Positions 24,297-33,486 of a stretch of DNA of 64,000 bases are shown one piece after another (position 1 is the first letter of the stretch; each line of letters starts with the position of its first letter). The translations under genes were made by a program, and so were the position numbers. Location: assembly GCA_934322085.1 (NCBI GenBank), contig CAKRGF010000004.1, positions 1 through 64,000 on the forward strand. The letters are read 5' to 3'. Under the pieces are notes generated by a model, which did no database searches, was not told the DNA's origin, and worked only from the letters and a program-made list of their open reading frames with translations. The stretch is from an uncultured Eubacterium sp. (GTDB lineage: Bacteria > Bacillota > Clostridia > Lachnospirales > Lachnospiraceae).

Positions 24297-25954
24297 CGGG
24301 TGGTCTCCTTTTCATAGTATACATCAGTAAAATCATATTTTATTACGCGGTAAGCGTATCGCTTTGCGGCATAAGTATAAGTACAAATCATGTTTCCCTG
24401 TTTATCGTATTCGCCGTAAGTGTGGTCCATGCCGCTGCTGAATGTGATGTTATTTCCAATATAATTTACTCCGCTGACAACACTGGAATACGGAACGGAG
24501 AACTGCTGAACCAATTCGTATGTATTTTTGTTTTCGTCGACTAAATATTTGCAAAAATAGGAGGCAGTTCCTTCGCGGTAAGTGCCGACGCCAGGATAGA
24601 GACGCCAGTCAAACTGAGGGAGCGTTTTGGCACTGCCGAAGTTGTTATTGTACATAAATAAATAATATTGTCCGTTTGGCAGTGAGGCATCGTGTTCTAC
24701 CGTAATCGTGTGCTGACCGGCATGTCCGACGAAGTTTCCTTTTTGTTTTAATAGCAGTTTTTCGTATTTTGTTCCCTTATAAAGAGAGCCGCTGTGGATT
24801 AAGTAGTCGATGGAAGGATTCTCGTAAATATTATTGATTTTAATTATTACGCTTTCTTCCCGGCTGCTGAATACGGCATCTTTATCATTAATCATATCCA
24901 GAGAATTCAAATGGAGCCAGTCAAGCTCAGTTCCGCCATATGTATTTTTTCCACCTTTACGCTGTACGGAGCGCTTTCTCATGGACTTCATCATTTTCTC
25001 AAAATCGACCAGTTTTTTTACTTTTCCGGTTTCAATATTGACGGAAATCAGAACATCTTCAATTGTATCTTTGTCAGTGTCATTGACAAGACATAAAAGC
25101 TCATTTCTTTTTTCATCATACATAAAGTCATGATGAAGTTCGTATTTGCCAAGAGAAAGTGTCTTCTCGACTTTTCCCAGACGGTTAACAAAAGCAATGT
25201 CTGTGAGACTGTAGGAGTAGACAAGTTTACCATCAATCGTTAGAATACGATCGGTGCGGTAGTCGTTCAATGGTGTTTTTCCGCGGCAGATACCGTTATT
25301 GTCATAATAATAAATATTTTTTGCCTTAGATTTATCATGTCCCAAAACGGCAAAAAGTCCATCAGTCAAAGAAGATTTACTATTTCCTTTTTCCACTTTG
25401 GTAATGGCGGGAATCTGTTTATCTTTTTTTAGGGTTACAGTATATTCGTATGTATCAATCAGATTATTTCCTGCATCATAAAAAGCAAGGGAAAAATGAT
25501 TTTCAAGTCCCGGTGCTAGTCCGGTAATTAAGTATTCGTGTGTTTTTGTTACGCCCGAATTGGAGTCATTTTTTAAGCGGTGTTTGATGACACTTCCTTT
25601 ATCGCATGTAACTTCACAGACGGCATAACTATCCTGTTCCGATACGCCGTAATAATAAAAGGAACCGGTATTTGTTCCATATGGATTCCAGACAAGAAGT
25701 GGATCTTCGATTGTGTAGGAATTATTGTTTCTCATATTTTGAAGTTGTGTGTCTGCTTCTGTCTGGTAAGCGTCTTCGTAAATATTTTTGATTTCATGTT
25801 TGATATCCTCAACCGGAAAATCTTCACTGACTAAACCGGTATGTTTTTTTTGCTCAATTTTTTTTTGCCTTATATAATGCCGATAGCAGAATAGGCAGAC
25901 AAAACCGATTAAAAGAATACCAATGATGCTTATCCAAAGTGCTTTTCTTTTCAT
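24293..25954 (-). CDS. membrane-anchored aryl-sulfate sulfotransferase, paralog 1
   Basis: The 553-residue protein has an uncleaved-looking N-terminal anchor (ALWISIIGILLIGFVCLFCY, residues 5-24) and the ASST domain. YELHHDF, LDWLHLNSLDM, SSREESVIIKI and GHAGQHTITV mark the active-site His/Arg set. It is the first gene of a two-gene operon and differs from paralog 2 mainly by the anchor and a longer tail. Both carry FGSAKTLP and SSGM-x-HTYGEYDK. Outside-facing activity on phenolic sulfates is expected. The upstream 630 bases hold only hairpin elements B and C, and no clear promoter was found. Confidence 0.8.
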   Translation of the reverse strand: MKRKALWISIIGILLIGFVCLFCYRHYIRQKKIEQKKHTGLVSEDFPVEDIKHEIKNIYEDAYQTEADTQLQNMRNNNSYTIEDPLLVWNPYGTNTGSFYYYGVSEQDSYAVCEVTCDKGSVIKHRLKNDSNSGVTKTHEYLITGLAPGLENHFSLAFYDAGNNLIDTYEYTVTLKKDKQIPAITKVEKGNSKSSLTDGLFAVLGHDKSKAKNIYYYDNNGICRGKTPLNDYRTDRILTIDGKLVYSYSLTDIAFVNRLGKVEKTLSLGKYELHHDFMYDEKRNELLCLVNDTDKDTIEDVLISVNIETGKVKKLVDFEKMMKSMRKRSVQRKGGKNTYGGTELDWLHLNSLDMINDKDAVFSSREESVIIKINNIYENPSIDYLIHSGSLYKGTKYEKLLLKQKGNFVGHAGQHTITVEHDASLPNGQYYLFMYNNNFGSAKTLPQFDWRLYPGVGTYREGTASYFCKYLVDENKNTYELVQQFSVPYSSVVSGVNYIGNNITFSSGMDHTYGEYDKQGNMICTYTYAAKRYAYRVIKYDFTDVYYEKETTR

Positions 25955-26044
25955 GCGTGTACTCCTTTTTCATGTAATGATAGATTTAGTGTAAAAAATA
26001 AATATGTCAAAACAATTTCAGGTGGGTGGTTGGTGGTACTTTAT

Positions 26045-26196
26045 TAGTTTCCGTAATTTGTCAGAATATCTTTGGTCTTGTGGGCACTTTTGCTCGTTGA
26101 GTACGTAGCGGTATGGGCACTGAAACTACCAGTGCCTCATACCGACGTACTCAAAACCCACAAGACCTAAAGATATTCTGACAAATTACTGGAATC
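26045..26196 (+). repeat. long hairpin element, copy B (end1 to end2)
   Basis: The left end TAGTTTCCGTAATTT (end1) pairs through a nearly perfect 30-base arm with the right end AAATTACTGGAATC (end2). The tip GTACGTAGCGGTATGGGCAC pairs with GTGCCTCATACCGACGTAC. The stem is interrupted only by small loops. No ORF. It faces copy C across 116 bases. Confidence 0.8.
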
Positions 26197-26312
26197 AAAA
26201 TAGAGTACCAGCGAACACCTGACACAAATCAATTGCGTCATATTGTATAAAACGACGGAGAACAACATCAAGGAGTGAAAATTTTGTATTGAGTGTTTAC
26301 TGTTATTTATTA
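26197..26312. other. 116-base spacer between elements B and C
   Basis: The segment is A+T-rich and has no ORF over 20 codons. It contains TATAAA (26250s) and an AAGGAGTG with no useful start after it. It shares no clear similarity with the 101-base spacer between D and E, although length and setting are alike. Nothing else is recognised here. Confidence 0.5.
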
Positions 26313-26468
26313 GGATTCCAGTAATTTAAGTAGAAAAACTTTGTGACTCGCGGGTTTTGAGTACGTCGGTATGGAGCACTGGTAGTTTCAGTGCCCATAC
26401 CGCTACGCACTCAACGAGCGGGAGCGCCCGCGAGACGCATAGTTTTTCTACTTAAATTACGAAAACTA
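26313..26468 (-). repeat. long hairpin element, copy C (inverted)
   Basis: The left end GGATTCCAGTAATTTAAG is end2 and the right end CTTAAATTACGAAAACTA is a variant of end1, so C points opposite to B. Its tip (GTACGTCGGTATGG ... CCATACCGCTACG) is the reverse complement of the B tip. The outer arm AGTAGAAAAACTTTG pairs with the right arm and is shared with copy D. It ends 121 bases before the MATE start. Confidence 0.8.
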
Positions 26469-26589
26469 AAAAATAACAGCAACCACTTGATACAAACTTT
26501 TTCATTAAATATCTTGCATGCCACCCATTTTTCGTCTACAATTAGTTCTATTGCAAAAAGATAGATTAGAAAGAAGGAAACATAATAAT

Positions 26590-27948
26590 ATGAAACAGGA
26601 CAAAACTTTTCTTGGAACGGAGCCGGTGGGAAAACTGCTTTTTAAACTGGCGGTGCCGACGGTTATTGCACAGCTTGTCAATATGCTCTATAACATTGTT
26701 GACCGTATTTATATTGGACATATGCCGGGAGATGGAAGTCTTGCGCTGACCGGAGTTGGTGTGTGCATGCCATTGATTATGATTGTGTCGGCGTTTGCAG
26801 CATTAATCAGTTCCGGTGGTGCACCGCGTGCTTCGATTGCGATGGGAAAGGGAGAGCATGAGTCGGCAGAAAAGATTCTTGGTGGCTGCGTTACGGTGCA
26901 AGTAGTGATTTCCCTTATTTTGACGGTAGTTATTTGGATTTGGAATAAAGATTTGCTTCTTGCTTTTGGAGCCAGCGAAAATACAATTTCTTATGCAAAT
27001 TCATATATGAGTCTGTATGCGTTTGGTACACTTTTTGTACAGTTGACGTTGGGAATGAATGCGTTTATTACGGCACAGGGATTTGCAAAGACCGGTATGT
27101 TTACGGTTATGATAGGTGCAGTTGCTAATATTATATTGGATCCTGTTTTTATTTATGGGTTTCATATGGGAGTAAGAGGAGCTGCACTTGCTACTATTTT
27201 ATCGCAGGGAATTTCCTGTGTGTGGGTAATTCATTTTCTATGTGGTGAGAAAACGATTCTCCGCCTCAAAAGAAAAAATCTTCGAGTGGATTTTGGTTTG
27301 GTGCTTCCGTGCCTTGCATTGGGACTTTCTGCATTTATCATGCAGGCAAGTGAGAGTGTCATTTCGGTCTGTTTTAATTCGTCGTTACTTGCTTACGGAG
27401 GAGATTTGGCGGTCGGCGCGATGACAATTTTAACAAGTGTGATGCAGTTTGCGATGCTTCCGCTGCAGGGGCTTGGTCAGGGGGCGCAGCCGATTACCAG
27501 TTATAATTACGGAGCGAAAAATCGTGAGCGTGTGAAAAAAAGTTTTCGTTTGCTGCTAACAATTAGTTTGGTATACTCTGTTGTTTTGTGGGCATTTATT
27601 TTAATCATCCCGCGTCTTTTTGTGGGCATGTTTACAAGCGATGCCACTTTGCTTGATTTTACTTCCCAGGCATTACGTGTATATTGTGGGGCACTGTTTA
27701 TTTTCGGTATCCAGATTGCCTGCCAGATGACGTTTGTCTCAATTGGAAGTGCTGTTTGCTCTATTATTGTAGCGGTACTCAGAAAGTTTGTTTTGTTAAT
27801 TCCGCTCATTTATATTCTGCCACAGTTTCTTGTGGATCAAACCTTTGCCGTGTATCTGGCAGAACCGGTTGCGGACGTGTTTGCCGTTACCTTTACTGCT
27901 ATTTTGTTTACGATTCAATTTAAGAAAATACTTGCAAAGTTAAATTAA
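26590..27948 (+). CDS. MATE-family multidrug efflux transporter
   Basis: The 452-residue protein has about 12 membrane helices in two homologous halves. The N-terminal ...GKLLFKLAVPTVIAQLVNML and YNIVDRIYIGHM, with ALTGVG and APRASIAMGKGE, match the NorM/DinF superfamily, DinF-like or VmrA-like branch. It uses a Na+ or H+ gradient to expel cationic compounds. ATG 26590 follows AGAAAGGAAA; the 24 earlier in-frame codons from 26518 have no RBS. The upstream region holds hairpin elements B and C. A second, distinct MATE protein is encoded at 44599. Confidence 0.88.
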   Translation: MKQDKTFLGTEPVGKLLFKLAVPTVIAQLVNMLYNIVDRIYIGHMPGDGSLALTGVGVCMPLIMIVSAFAALISSGGAPRASIAMGKGEHESAEKILGGCVTVQVVISLILTVVIWIWNKDLLLAFGASENTISYANSYMSLYAFGTLFVQLTLGMNAFITAQGFAKTGMFTVMIGAVANIILDPVFIYGFHMGVRGAALATILSQGISCVWVIHFLCGEKTILRLKRKNLRVDFGLVLPCLALGLSAFIMQASESVISVCFNSSLLAYGGDLAVGAMTILTSVMQFAMLPLQGLGQGAQPITSYNYGAKNRERVKKSFRLLLTISLVYSVVLWAFILIIPRLFVGMFTSDATLLDFTSQALRVYCGALFIFGIQIACQMTFVSIGSAVCSIIVAVLRKFVLLIPLIYILPQFLVDQTFAVYLAEPVADVFAVTFTAILFTIQFKKILAKLN

Positions 27949-27963
27949 AGGATTTTACAAAAG

Positions 27964-28017
27964 GAAAGCCTCGGATTGCCTTAAAAACGATTTTTGGGCA
28001 GTTTAGGGGCTTTTTTT
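27964..28017 (+). terminator. intrinsic terminator after MATE gene
   Basis: AAAGCCTC pairs with GGGGCTTT through an imperfect stem with an inner GCC/GGGC pair, followed by TTTTTTT. Confidence 0.6.
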
Positions 28018-28074
28018 GATGCCCTCTTTTTTGAAAAAATTTTTCATATTTTTTACTTTTCTTAGGTAGTGGAT

Positions 28075-28107
28075 TTTACAATGAAATTTTAAGATGGGAT
28101 TGTAACA
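28075..28107 (+). promoter_or_regulatory. possible Pho boxes
   Basis: TTTACA (28075-28080), TTTTAA (28087-28092) and TTGTAA-CA (28100-28107) lie 6 and 7 bases apart, similar to the TT(A/C/T)A(C/A)A direct repeats read by Bacillus PhoP. The site is ahead of the phosphatase and pst genes. The matches are partial, so this is weak. Confidence 0.28.
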
Positions 28108-28164
28108 AAGGAAATGCAGAATAAGAATGTGCCACATCCGTGGCAGGAAAAAATGGAGGTAAAA

Positions 28165-30294
28165 ATGAAAAGAATGAACAGAGTAATTGCTTTTTCTGCG
28201 TTGGCAGCATTGAGTCTGACCTTAAATCCCATTCAGGCAGGAGCCTATGGAGAGACAACAGAAAAAAGCACGTTGACAGCAGACACAAAAGCAGTCAGTG
28301 AGTATCAGACATGGAAAGACAGCACCTGGACAGGAAAAGAGTCCATTGATTCCGGTAAAATTGTATTGACACCGGGCGCAACTGAGAAAGATTTGAATTT
28401 TTGCTGGTATTCCAAAACAAAAGGATTAGCAAAAGTAAAATTAGGAAAGAAAGAAGATTTATCCGACGCCAAAGTATATGACGGCACAGTTACCGATATC
28501 AACCGTTCCAATAGTGTGGAGACTTACAAAGCTTCCAACAAAGTATCCATAAAAGGTGCATTGGAGAAAAACACTACTTATTACTACAGCTATTCCAACG
28601 ACGGAACGACATGGAGTAAGGCAGAAAAGTATCAGACAAAAGATTTTTCTTCTTACAAAATCTGGCTGGTAGGTGACCCGCAGGTTGGTGCATCCGGTTC
28701 CGAAGGACAGGGAACAATTGATGATGTAAATATCGCGGTTGATACTTACAACTGGAACAAAACATTGGAGATGGCAAAGAAAAAAGATGGAGATGCCAGT
28801 TTTGTACTGTCAGTAGGTGACCAGATTGATTATGCTGCAGCAGATGAAGCAGATACAAAGAATGTAAGAGAGAGCGAGTATGCCGGTTTCTTATATCCGT
28901 CGGTACTTCGTAATCTGCCGCTTGCTTCTTCCATCGGAAATCATGAGAGCAAAGGAACCGATTACAAGTATCATTATAACAACCCAAATACAGAGGATAA
29001 TTTGGGGGCAACGAACTCCGGAAGTGATTACTACTTCAGCTATGGCGATGTACTATATATTGTTTTGAATAGTAATAACCGTAATGCGGCAGAGCATAGC
29101 AAATTGATGGAAAAGGCAATTAAGAGCGCACCAAATGCGAAATGGAAAGTGGTAGCCTTCCATCATGATATTTATGGTTCCGGACAGCCACACTCCGATT
29201 TTGATGGAGCAAATCTTCGTACAATTTTTGCACCACTTATGGACAAGTATGACATTGATGTCTGCTTAACCGGTCATGACCATAGTTATGCAAGAACTTA
29301 TCAGATTATTGATGGTACCGCAATTGAGTACGGACAGGATTCAGCAACAAATCCAGAAGGAACACTGTATATTGCAGCAGGTTCTGCCAGCGGTTCTAAG
29401 TTCTATAACTTAACTACGCAGAAACAGTACTACATTGCAGAGCGTTCTAACAACCAGCTTCCGACCTATTCAACCATTGATTTTTCGGATCAGGCATTTA
29501 CAATCAGGACTTACGATTATACAGGAGCTGAATATGCAAAACCTTTTACCATTAAAAAGGAAAGTCAAAAAGACTCGGCACAGGAATTGATTGCAAAAGC
29601 AGAAGGATTAAGCAGTTCCGTATACAGCGAAGAATCTTTGAAAAAAGTAAATGACGCAGTGAAAGCCCTGAAAGAGATTGTTGCATCCACATCAAAGGAT
29701 AAAGGGGCTGAAAAATTATCAGCACTCTATGACAAGACAAACAATGCGGATAATGAAAAAGATCCATTGAACTACTATGGTTATGCACAGGGTGAGTTCG
29801 CTTCTAAACTTGGTGAAACAACTACGACAACACTTCGTGCAGGGTTCTCAAGTTTGTTAGACAAGACACTGCTTCCGGATTTGACAACAAAGATTCCGGC
29901 AGCTACATATGATACAGCATATGAAAATCTGAAAAAAGCAGTTGACAATGTAGAATACAAAGTGGTCAGTTCTTACGGTGATGATGATTTGAATCTGGAT
30001 GATGACCAGCAAACTGCTCAGACCGTGGTGAAAAAGGCATCACTTACGATTAAAAAGGGCAAAAAATCCATTGCTGGTAAAACAGTAAAACTGAAAAAAG
30101 GAAAATCCTTTAAAATCACAGCAAAGAGAACCAATACAACGAAAAAAGTTACTTACACTTCATCCAATAAAAAATATGTGAAGGTAAGTGCAGCCGGTAA
30201 AGTAACGGCGAAGAAGTATACAAAGAAAACGGTAACAATCACAGTAAAAGCAGGTACGTTAAAGAAAACTTTCAAAGTGAAAGTTACAAGATAG
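28165..30294 (+). CDS. secreted purple acid phosphatase-like metallophosphoesterase with BIG2-like tail
   Basis: The 709-residue protein has a signal peptide (AFSALAALSLTLNPIQAGA), an N-terminal FN3-like domain (about 40-165), and a calcineurin-like metallophosphoesterase domain (about 170-450). Metal-ligand motifs seen are VGDPQVG, SVGDQIDYA, IGNHES, VAFHHD and LTGHDHSYART, in purple acid phosphatase order. A helical region (480-620) and an Ig-like BIG2-type C-terminus (KKGKSFKITA ... VTYTSSNKKYVKV) follow, for wall attachment. It should release phosphate from organic phosphates outside the cell, which agrees with the pst genes downstream. ATG 28165 has GGAGGT 5 bases before it, better than 28114. 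Confidence 0.85.
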   Translation: MKRMNRVIAFSALAALSLTLNPIQAGAYGETTEKSTLTADTKAVSEYQTWKDSTWTGKESIDSGKIVLTPGATEKDLNFCWYSKTKGLAKVKLGKKEDLSDAKVYDGTVTDINRSNSVETYKASNKVSIKGALEKNTTYYYSYSNDGTTWSKAEKYQTKDFSSYKIWLVGDPQVGASGSEGQGTIDDVNIAVDTYNWNKTLEMAKKKDGDASFVLSVGDQIDYAAADEADTKNVRESEYAGFLYPSVLRNLPLASSIGNHESKGTDYKYHYNNPNTEDNLGATNSGSDYYFSYGDVLYIVLNSNNRNAAEHSKLMEKAIKSAPNAKWKVVAFHHDIYGSGQPHSDFDGANLRTIFAPLMDKYDIDVCLTGHDHSYARTYQIIDGTAIEYGQDSATNPEGTLYIAAGSASGSKFYNLTTQKQYYIAERSNNQLPTYSTIDFSDQAFTIRTYDYTGAEYAKPFTIKKESQKDSAQELIAKAEGLSSSVYSEESLKKVNDAVKALKEIVASTSKDKGAEKLSALYDKTNNADNEKDPLNYYGYAQGEFASKLGETTTTTLRAGFSSLLDKTLLPDLTTKIPAATYDTAYENLKKAVDNVEYKVVSSYGDDDLNLDDDQQTAQTVVKKASLTIKKGKKSIAGKTVKLKKGKSFKITAKRTNTTKKVTYTSSNKKYVKVSAAGKVTAKKYTKKTVTITVKAGTLKKTFKVKVTR

Positions 30295-30308
30295 GATGAT
30301 AAAATCAT

Positions 30309-31475
30309 ATGGAGCGGATAACGAAGAAAAAAGCAATTGAAATCATTGGAACGGCGGCAGCACTTTTGTTATTGTTTGGTATCATATGGTATGTAAGCAG
30401 TTCGGTGAAAAAAACACCACTGATTAGTGAAGATGGTTTAGAGTATGCCAAAGCGACTGTGGTGGAAATTGTAAAAGGAAACAGCGGTGGAAATAATACC
30501 GGTGAGGGAGAGATGGCGGGAAGCCAGGATGTGAAAGTAAAAATCACATCCGGCTCCCACAAGGGAAAAACCGTAGAAGCAAATAATCTGAATGGTTATT
30601 TGTACGGGGCAAACTGTCAGGTTGGCACAAAAGTAATTGTACAGATTAGTGCATATGGAGATGTAATTAATGCCAATGTGTATAACTACGACAGAGAGTA
30701 TGTCATGTATGCTTTAATCGGACTGTTTTTACTGATACTTTGTCTCATCGGTGGAAAACGGGGAATTTACTCCGCTATTGCTCTGGTGTTTACCTTTATA
30801 TGCATCATCGGTTTGTACCTTCCCTTGCTTTATGAGGGAGTCAGCCCATTTCCTTTAACGATTGCAGTGGTTTGTCTGATTACTATTGTATCACTTCTGC
30901 TAATCGGCGGATTTACAAAGAAAACAGTATGTGCCACGGCAGGAACAATTATGGGTGTTGCGGTATCCGGAATTATCGCCATGCTATTTGGAAAATTGTC
31001 ACACATATCCGGATACAACACCGAAGAAATTGAAAATCTGATTTATGTGGCTCAGAATTGTAAATTGCAGGTAGGAGACTTGTTATATTCCGGTATTCTG
31101 ATTGCTTCGTTAGGAGCGGTTATGGATGTGGCGATGTCTATTTCCAGTACGATACAGGAAATTCATGACAGGAATCCAGAGATTAGCAAAAAGGAATTAT
31201 TCAAATCCGGAATTCATGTCGGAAAAGATATGATGGGAACGATGTCAAATACATTAATCCTTGCTTTTACCGGAAGTTCCTTGAATACGATGATTATGAT
31301 TTATGCGTATTCGTATCCGTATAACCAAATGATAAATATGTATTCCATTGGGATTGAACTATTAAGAGGAATATCGGGAACCATCGGTATCATTTTGGCG
31401 GTGCCGTTTGTATCACTGATTGGTTCTTTGTATCTAAAACCAAATAAATATAAAAAGAGAGGTAATGAATTATGA
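30309..31475 (+). CDS. YibE/F-family membrane protein
   Basis: The 388-residue protein has one N-terminal helix (IIGTAAALLLLFGIIWYV), an extracytoplasmic beta domain (about 40-130, ATVVEIVKGN through VKVKITSGSHKGKTVEANN), and seven or more membrane helices with the YibE/F signature GAVMDVAMSISST near 265. The function of the family is not settled; export of a small solute is suspected. It is 14 bases after the phosphatase and overlaps pstS by 4 bases (ATGA), which places it in the phosphate operon. The gene appears intact. Confidence 0.85.
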   Translation: MERITKKKAIEIIGTAAALLLLFGIIWYVSSSVKKTPLISEDGLEYAKATVVEIVKGNSGGNNTGEGEMAGSQDVKVKITSGSHKGKTVEANNLNGYLYGANCQVGTKVIVQISAYGDVINANVYNYDREYVMYALIGLFLLILCLIGGKRGIYSAIALVFTFICIIGLYLPLLYEGVSPFPLTIAVVCLITIVSLLLIGGFTKKTVCATAGTIMGVAVSGIIAMLFGKLSHISGYNTEEIENLIYVAQNCKLQVGDLLYSGILIASLGAVMDVAMSISSTIQEIHDRNPEISKKELFKSGIHVGKDMMGTMSNTLILAFTGSSLNTMIMIYAYSYPYNQMINMYSIGIELLRGISGTIGIILAVPFVSLIGSLYLKPNKYKKRGNEL

Positions 31476-32477
31476 AATTGAAAAAATTAATTGCAACATC
31501 CCTTACTATGGCAATGGCACTTACATGCTAAGGAGCACAAGGGTATAAAGATTAATTTTACAAATATTACAGGTTCCGGCTCAGGTATTTCTGATGCTAT
31601 GAAGGGAAAGGTTAATATTGGAATGTCTTCCCGAGCATTAAAAGCAGATGAGGCAGCAGTTTTAAAGGCTAATGTGATTTGTAATGATGGAATTGCAATA
31701 GTAGTAAATAAAAGTAATCCAATAGGAAACATTACAGCAGAACAGCTTTACAATTTATATGCCAAAAAGACGAAAAACTGGAAGAGCATTGTTTCTTCTT
31801 ATAACAAAGCAGCAGCTGTTTATGGACGTGAATCTGGATCCGGTACAAGAAGTTGTTTTGAAGATGTTTTGAAGAATGATTTCAAAAAAAATATCGCAAA
31901 AAATTATGGCAAACTGGATGCTGAAATTTCGACAACTGGTGCGATGCAGACATCGGTAAAAACAAATCCTGGTGCAATTGGTTATATGTCACTTGGTGAT
32001 TTGGATGAGAAACAGGTGAAAGCTATAAAATTCAACGGGGTATCTCCAACAACAGCAAATGTGGCAAATGGTACTTATAAAATGAGCCGCCCATTTGTAC
32101 TTGCAACAAAAGGGGAAGCAACCGGGGCGACTGCTAACTTCATCAAATGGATTAAGAGCAGCAGTAATGCAAAGAAAATCATCACAAAAATGGGATTTGT
32201 AAATCTTTCTCAGGTAAAAATTGCTCCACGCCAGATCAAACTGAATGTAAAGAGTAAGATTACTTTGAAAAAAGGTAAGAAAAAAACAATCAAATGTACG
32301 GTTTATCCGGCCAATGCTGTAAACAAAGCTGTAAAGTTTAAGTCTTCAAACAAAAAGGTAGCAACCGTTAGCTCCAAAGGTGTTATTAAGACAAAGAAAA
32401 AAGGAAAAGCTACTATTACTATTACAACAGTTGAAGGTAATGTAAAAGCGAAAATCACAGTAACGGTTAAGAAATAA
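31472..32477 (+). pseudogene. pstS: phosphate-binding protein PstS with internal deletion
   Basis: ATG 31472 opens a lipoprotein signal peptide MKLKKLIATSLTMAMALTC that stops at 31529-31531. In the next frame the mature protein begins KEHKGIKINFTNITGSGSGI and runs to 32477. It contains ESGSGTRSCFEDVL and GAIGYMSLGDL of PstS, followed by a C-terminal BIG2 Ig-like domain. About 40 residues after the lipobox are missing, including the GSTS phosphate loop. The deletion is out of frame, so no functional binding protein is made from this copy. The downstream part has stayed free of stops, which suggests a recent event. The start at 31491 in the second frame is an artefact. Confidence 0.78.
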
Positions 32478-32489
32478 AAATAGGAGAAA

Positions 32490-32583
32490 GTCATCCAAAG
32501 GATGACGGATGGGGCGCAGGTTTTGACGAGTCCTTAGCGGATATCGGAAAAACTGTGTCCCTTTCTTTATATGAAGGAGACAC
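32490..32583 (+). ncRNA. structured leader before pstC, possible RNA switch
   Basis: Hairpin 1 is GTCATCC-AAA-GGATGAC (32490-32506). Stem A pairs GGGGCGCAG (32511-32519) with CTGTGTCCC (32553-32561), with inner pairs GTTTT/AAAAC and GTCC/GGAT. Stem B pairs GTGTC plus CTTTC (32555-32566) with GAAGG-A-GACAC (32573-32583), which covers the pstC ribosome site. Stems A and B share bases 32555-32561 and exclude one another. The pairing is seen; regulation is inferred. Confidence 0.4.
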
Positions 32584-32591
32584 GTAAAAAT

Positions 32592-33467
32592 ATGAAAGTA
32601 CATAAAAAATTATCGGACCTTTTATTTCGATATCTTTTATTCCTTTTTACCATTGTAACGGTAATCGCTGTTATTATGATTGGTGTTTATATGTTTCAGT
32701 CTGGTGGACCGAGCATTGCGAAAGTAGGAATCAAAAACTTTTTGTTTGGAAAGACATGGGATACTTCCGTGGAACCGGCAAAGTATGGAATTTTACCATT
32801 TTTGTTATCATCCGTATTTTCTATGATTGGAACGGTTGTGATTACAGTTCCGGTCTCCATTCTGGTAGCGGTAGGAATGAGTCATTTTATCCCGAGACCG
32901 GTTGCTTCGGTGCTTCGGACGGTGATTAGTATGCTGGCTGGTATTCCATCTGTTATTTACGGTTTTTTGGGAATGATTCTTTTGGTTCCCTTTGTGCAGA
33001 ATATGTTCTCACTTCCGGCCGGATTGACACTTCTTTCAGCGATTGTAGTCTTGATTGTAATGACACTGCCAACCATTATTTCGGTCAGTGAATCGAGTAT
33101 TACCGCGGTGCCGGAGGAATATATGGAGGCCTCATTAGCGCTTGGCGTCAACCGCGAGTATACCATTTTACATATTATTGTGCCGGCAGCAAAATCTGGT
33201 ATTTTATCGGCGGTCTTATTAGGACTTGGACGTGCAGTCGGAGAGACGATGGCGGTAATCATGGTAGCTGGAAATGTGGCACAGATGCCAAAACTGTTGG
33301 AACCGGTTCGTTTTTTGACAACGGCAATTGTGACAGAGATGGCTTATGCGAGTGAGGAGACATCCGGTGTTTTGATGGGGATCGGACTGGTATTATTTGT
33401 TTTTATCGTTGTGATTAACGGTCTGTTCTATGCACTAATCAAACGAACGGCAGCCGGAAAACGATAG
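32592..33467 (+). CDS. pstC: phosphate ABC transporter permease PstC
   Basis: The 291-residue protein has six membrane helices and the EAA-type loop EYMEASLALGVNREYTILHI near residue 180, with the PstC-like VEPAKYGILPFLLSSVF near 60. It is one of the two channel subunits of the high-affinity phosphate importer. ATG 32592 follows AAGGAG (12 bases); an ATG at 32571 has no RBS and begins inside stem B of the leader. It follows the broken pstS and is 19 bases before pstA, so it still depends on another source of binding protein. Confidence 0.9.
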   Translation: MKVHKKLSDLLFRYLLFLFTIVTVIAVIMIGVYMFQSGGPSIAKVGIKNFLFGKTWDTSVEPAKYGILPFLLSSVFSMIGTVVITVPVSILVAVGMSHFIPRPVASVLRTVISMLAGIPSVIYGFLGMILLVPFVQNMFSLPAGLTLLSAIVVLIVMTLPTIISVSESSITAVPEEYMEASLALGVNREYTILHIIVPAAKSGILSAVLLGLGRAVGETMAVIMVAGNVAQMPKLLEPVRFLTTAIVTEMAYASEETSGVLMGIGLVLFVFIVVINGLFYALIKRTAAGKR

Positions 33468-33486
33468 AGGAAAGGAGACAGCAGAT

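Noticed and set aside
26197..26312. Invertible promoter flanked by inverted elements B and C
   Set aside because: The outer arms of B and C are not identical enough for efficient recombination, no site-specific invertase is near, and no clear promoter is in the spacer. It stays possible but unsupported.
32480..32582. Open stretch of about 34 codons between pstS and pstC
   Set aside because: No start codon with ribosome site, and the bases are explained better by the paired RNA stems.
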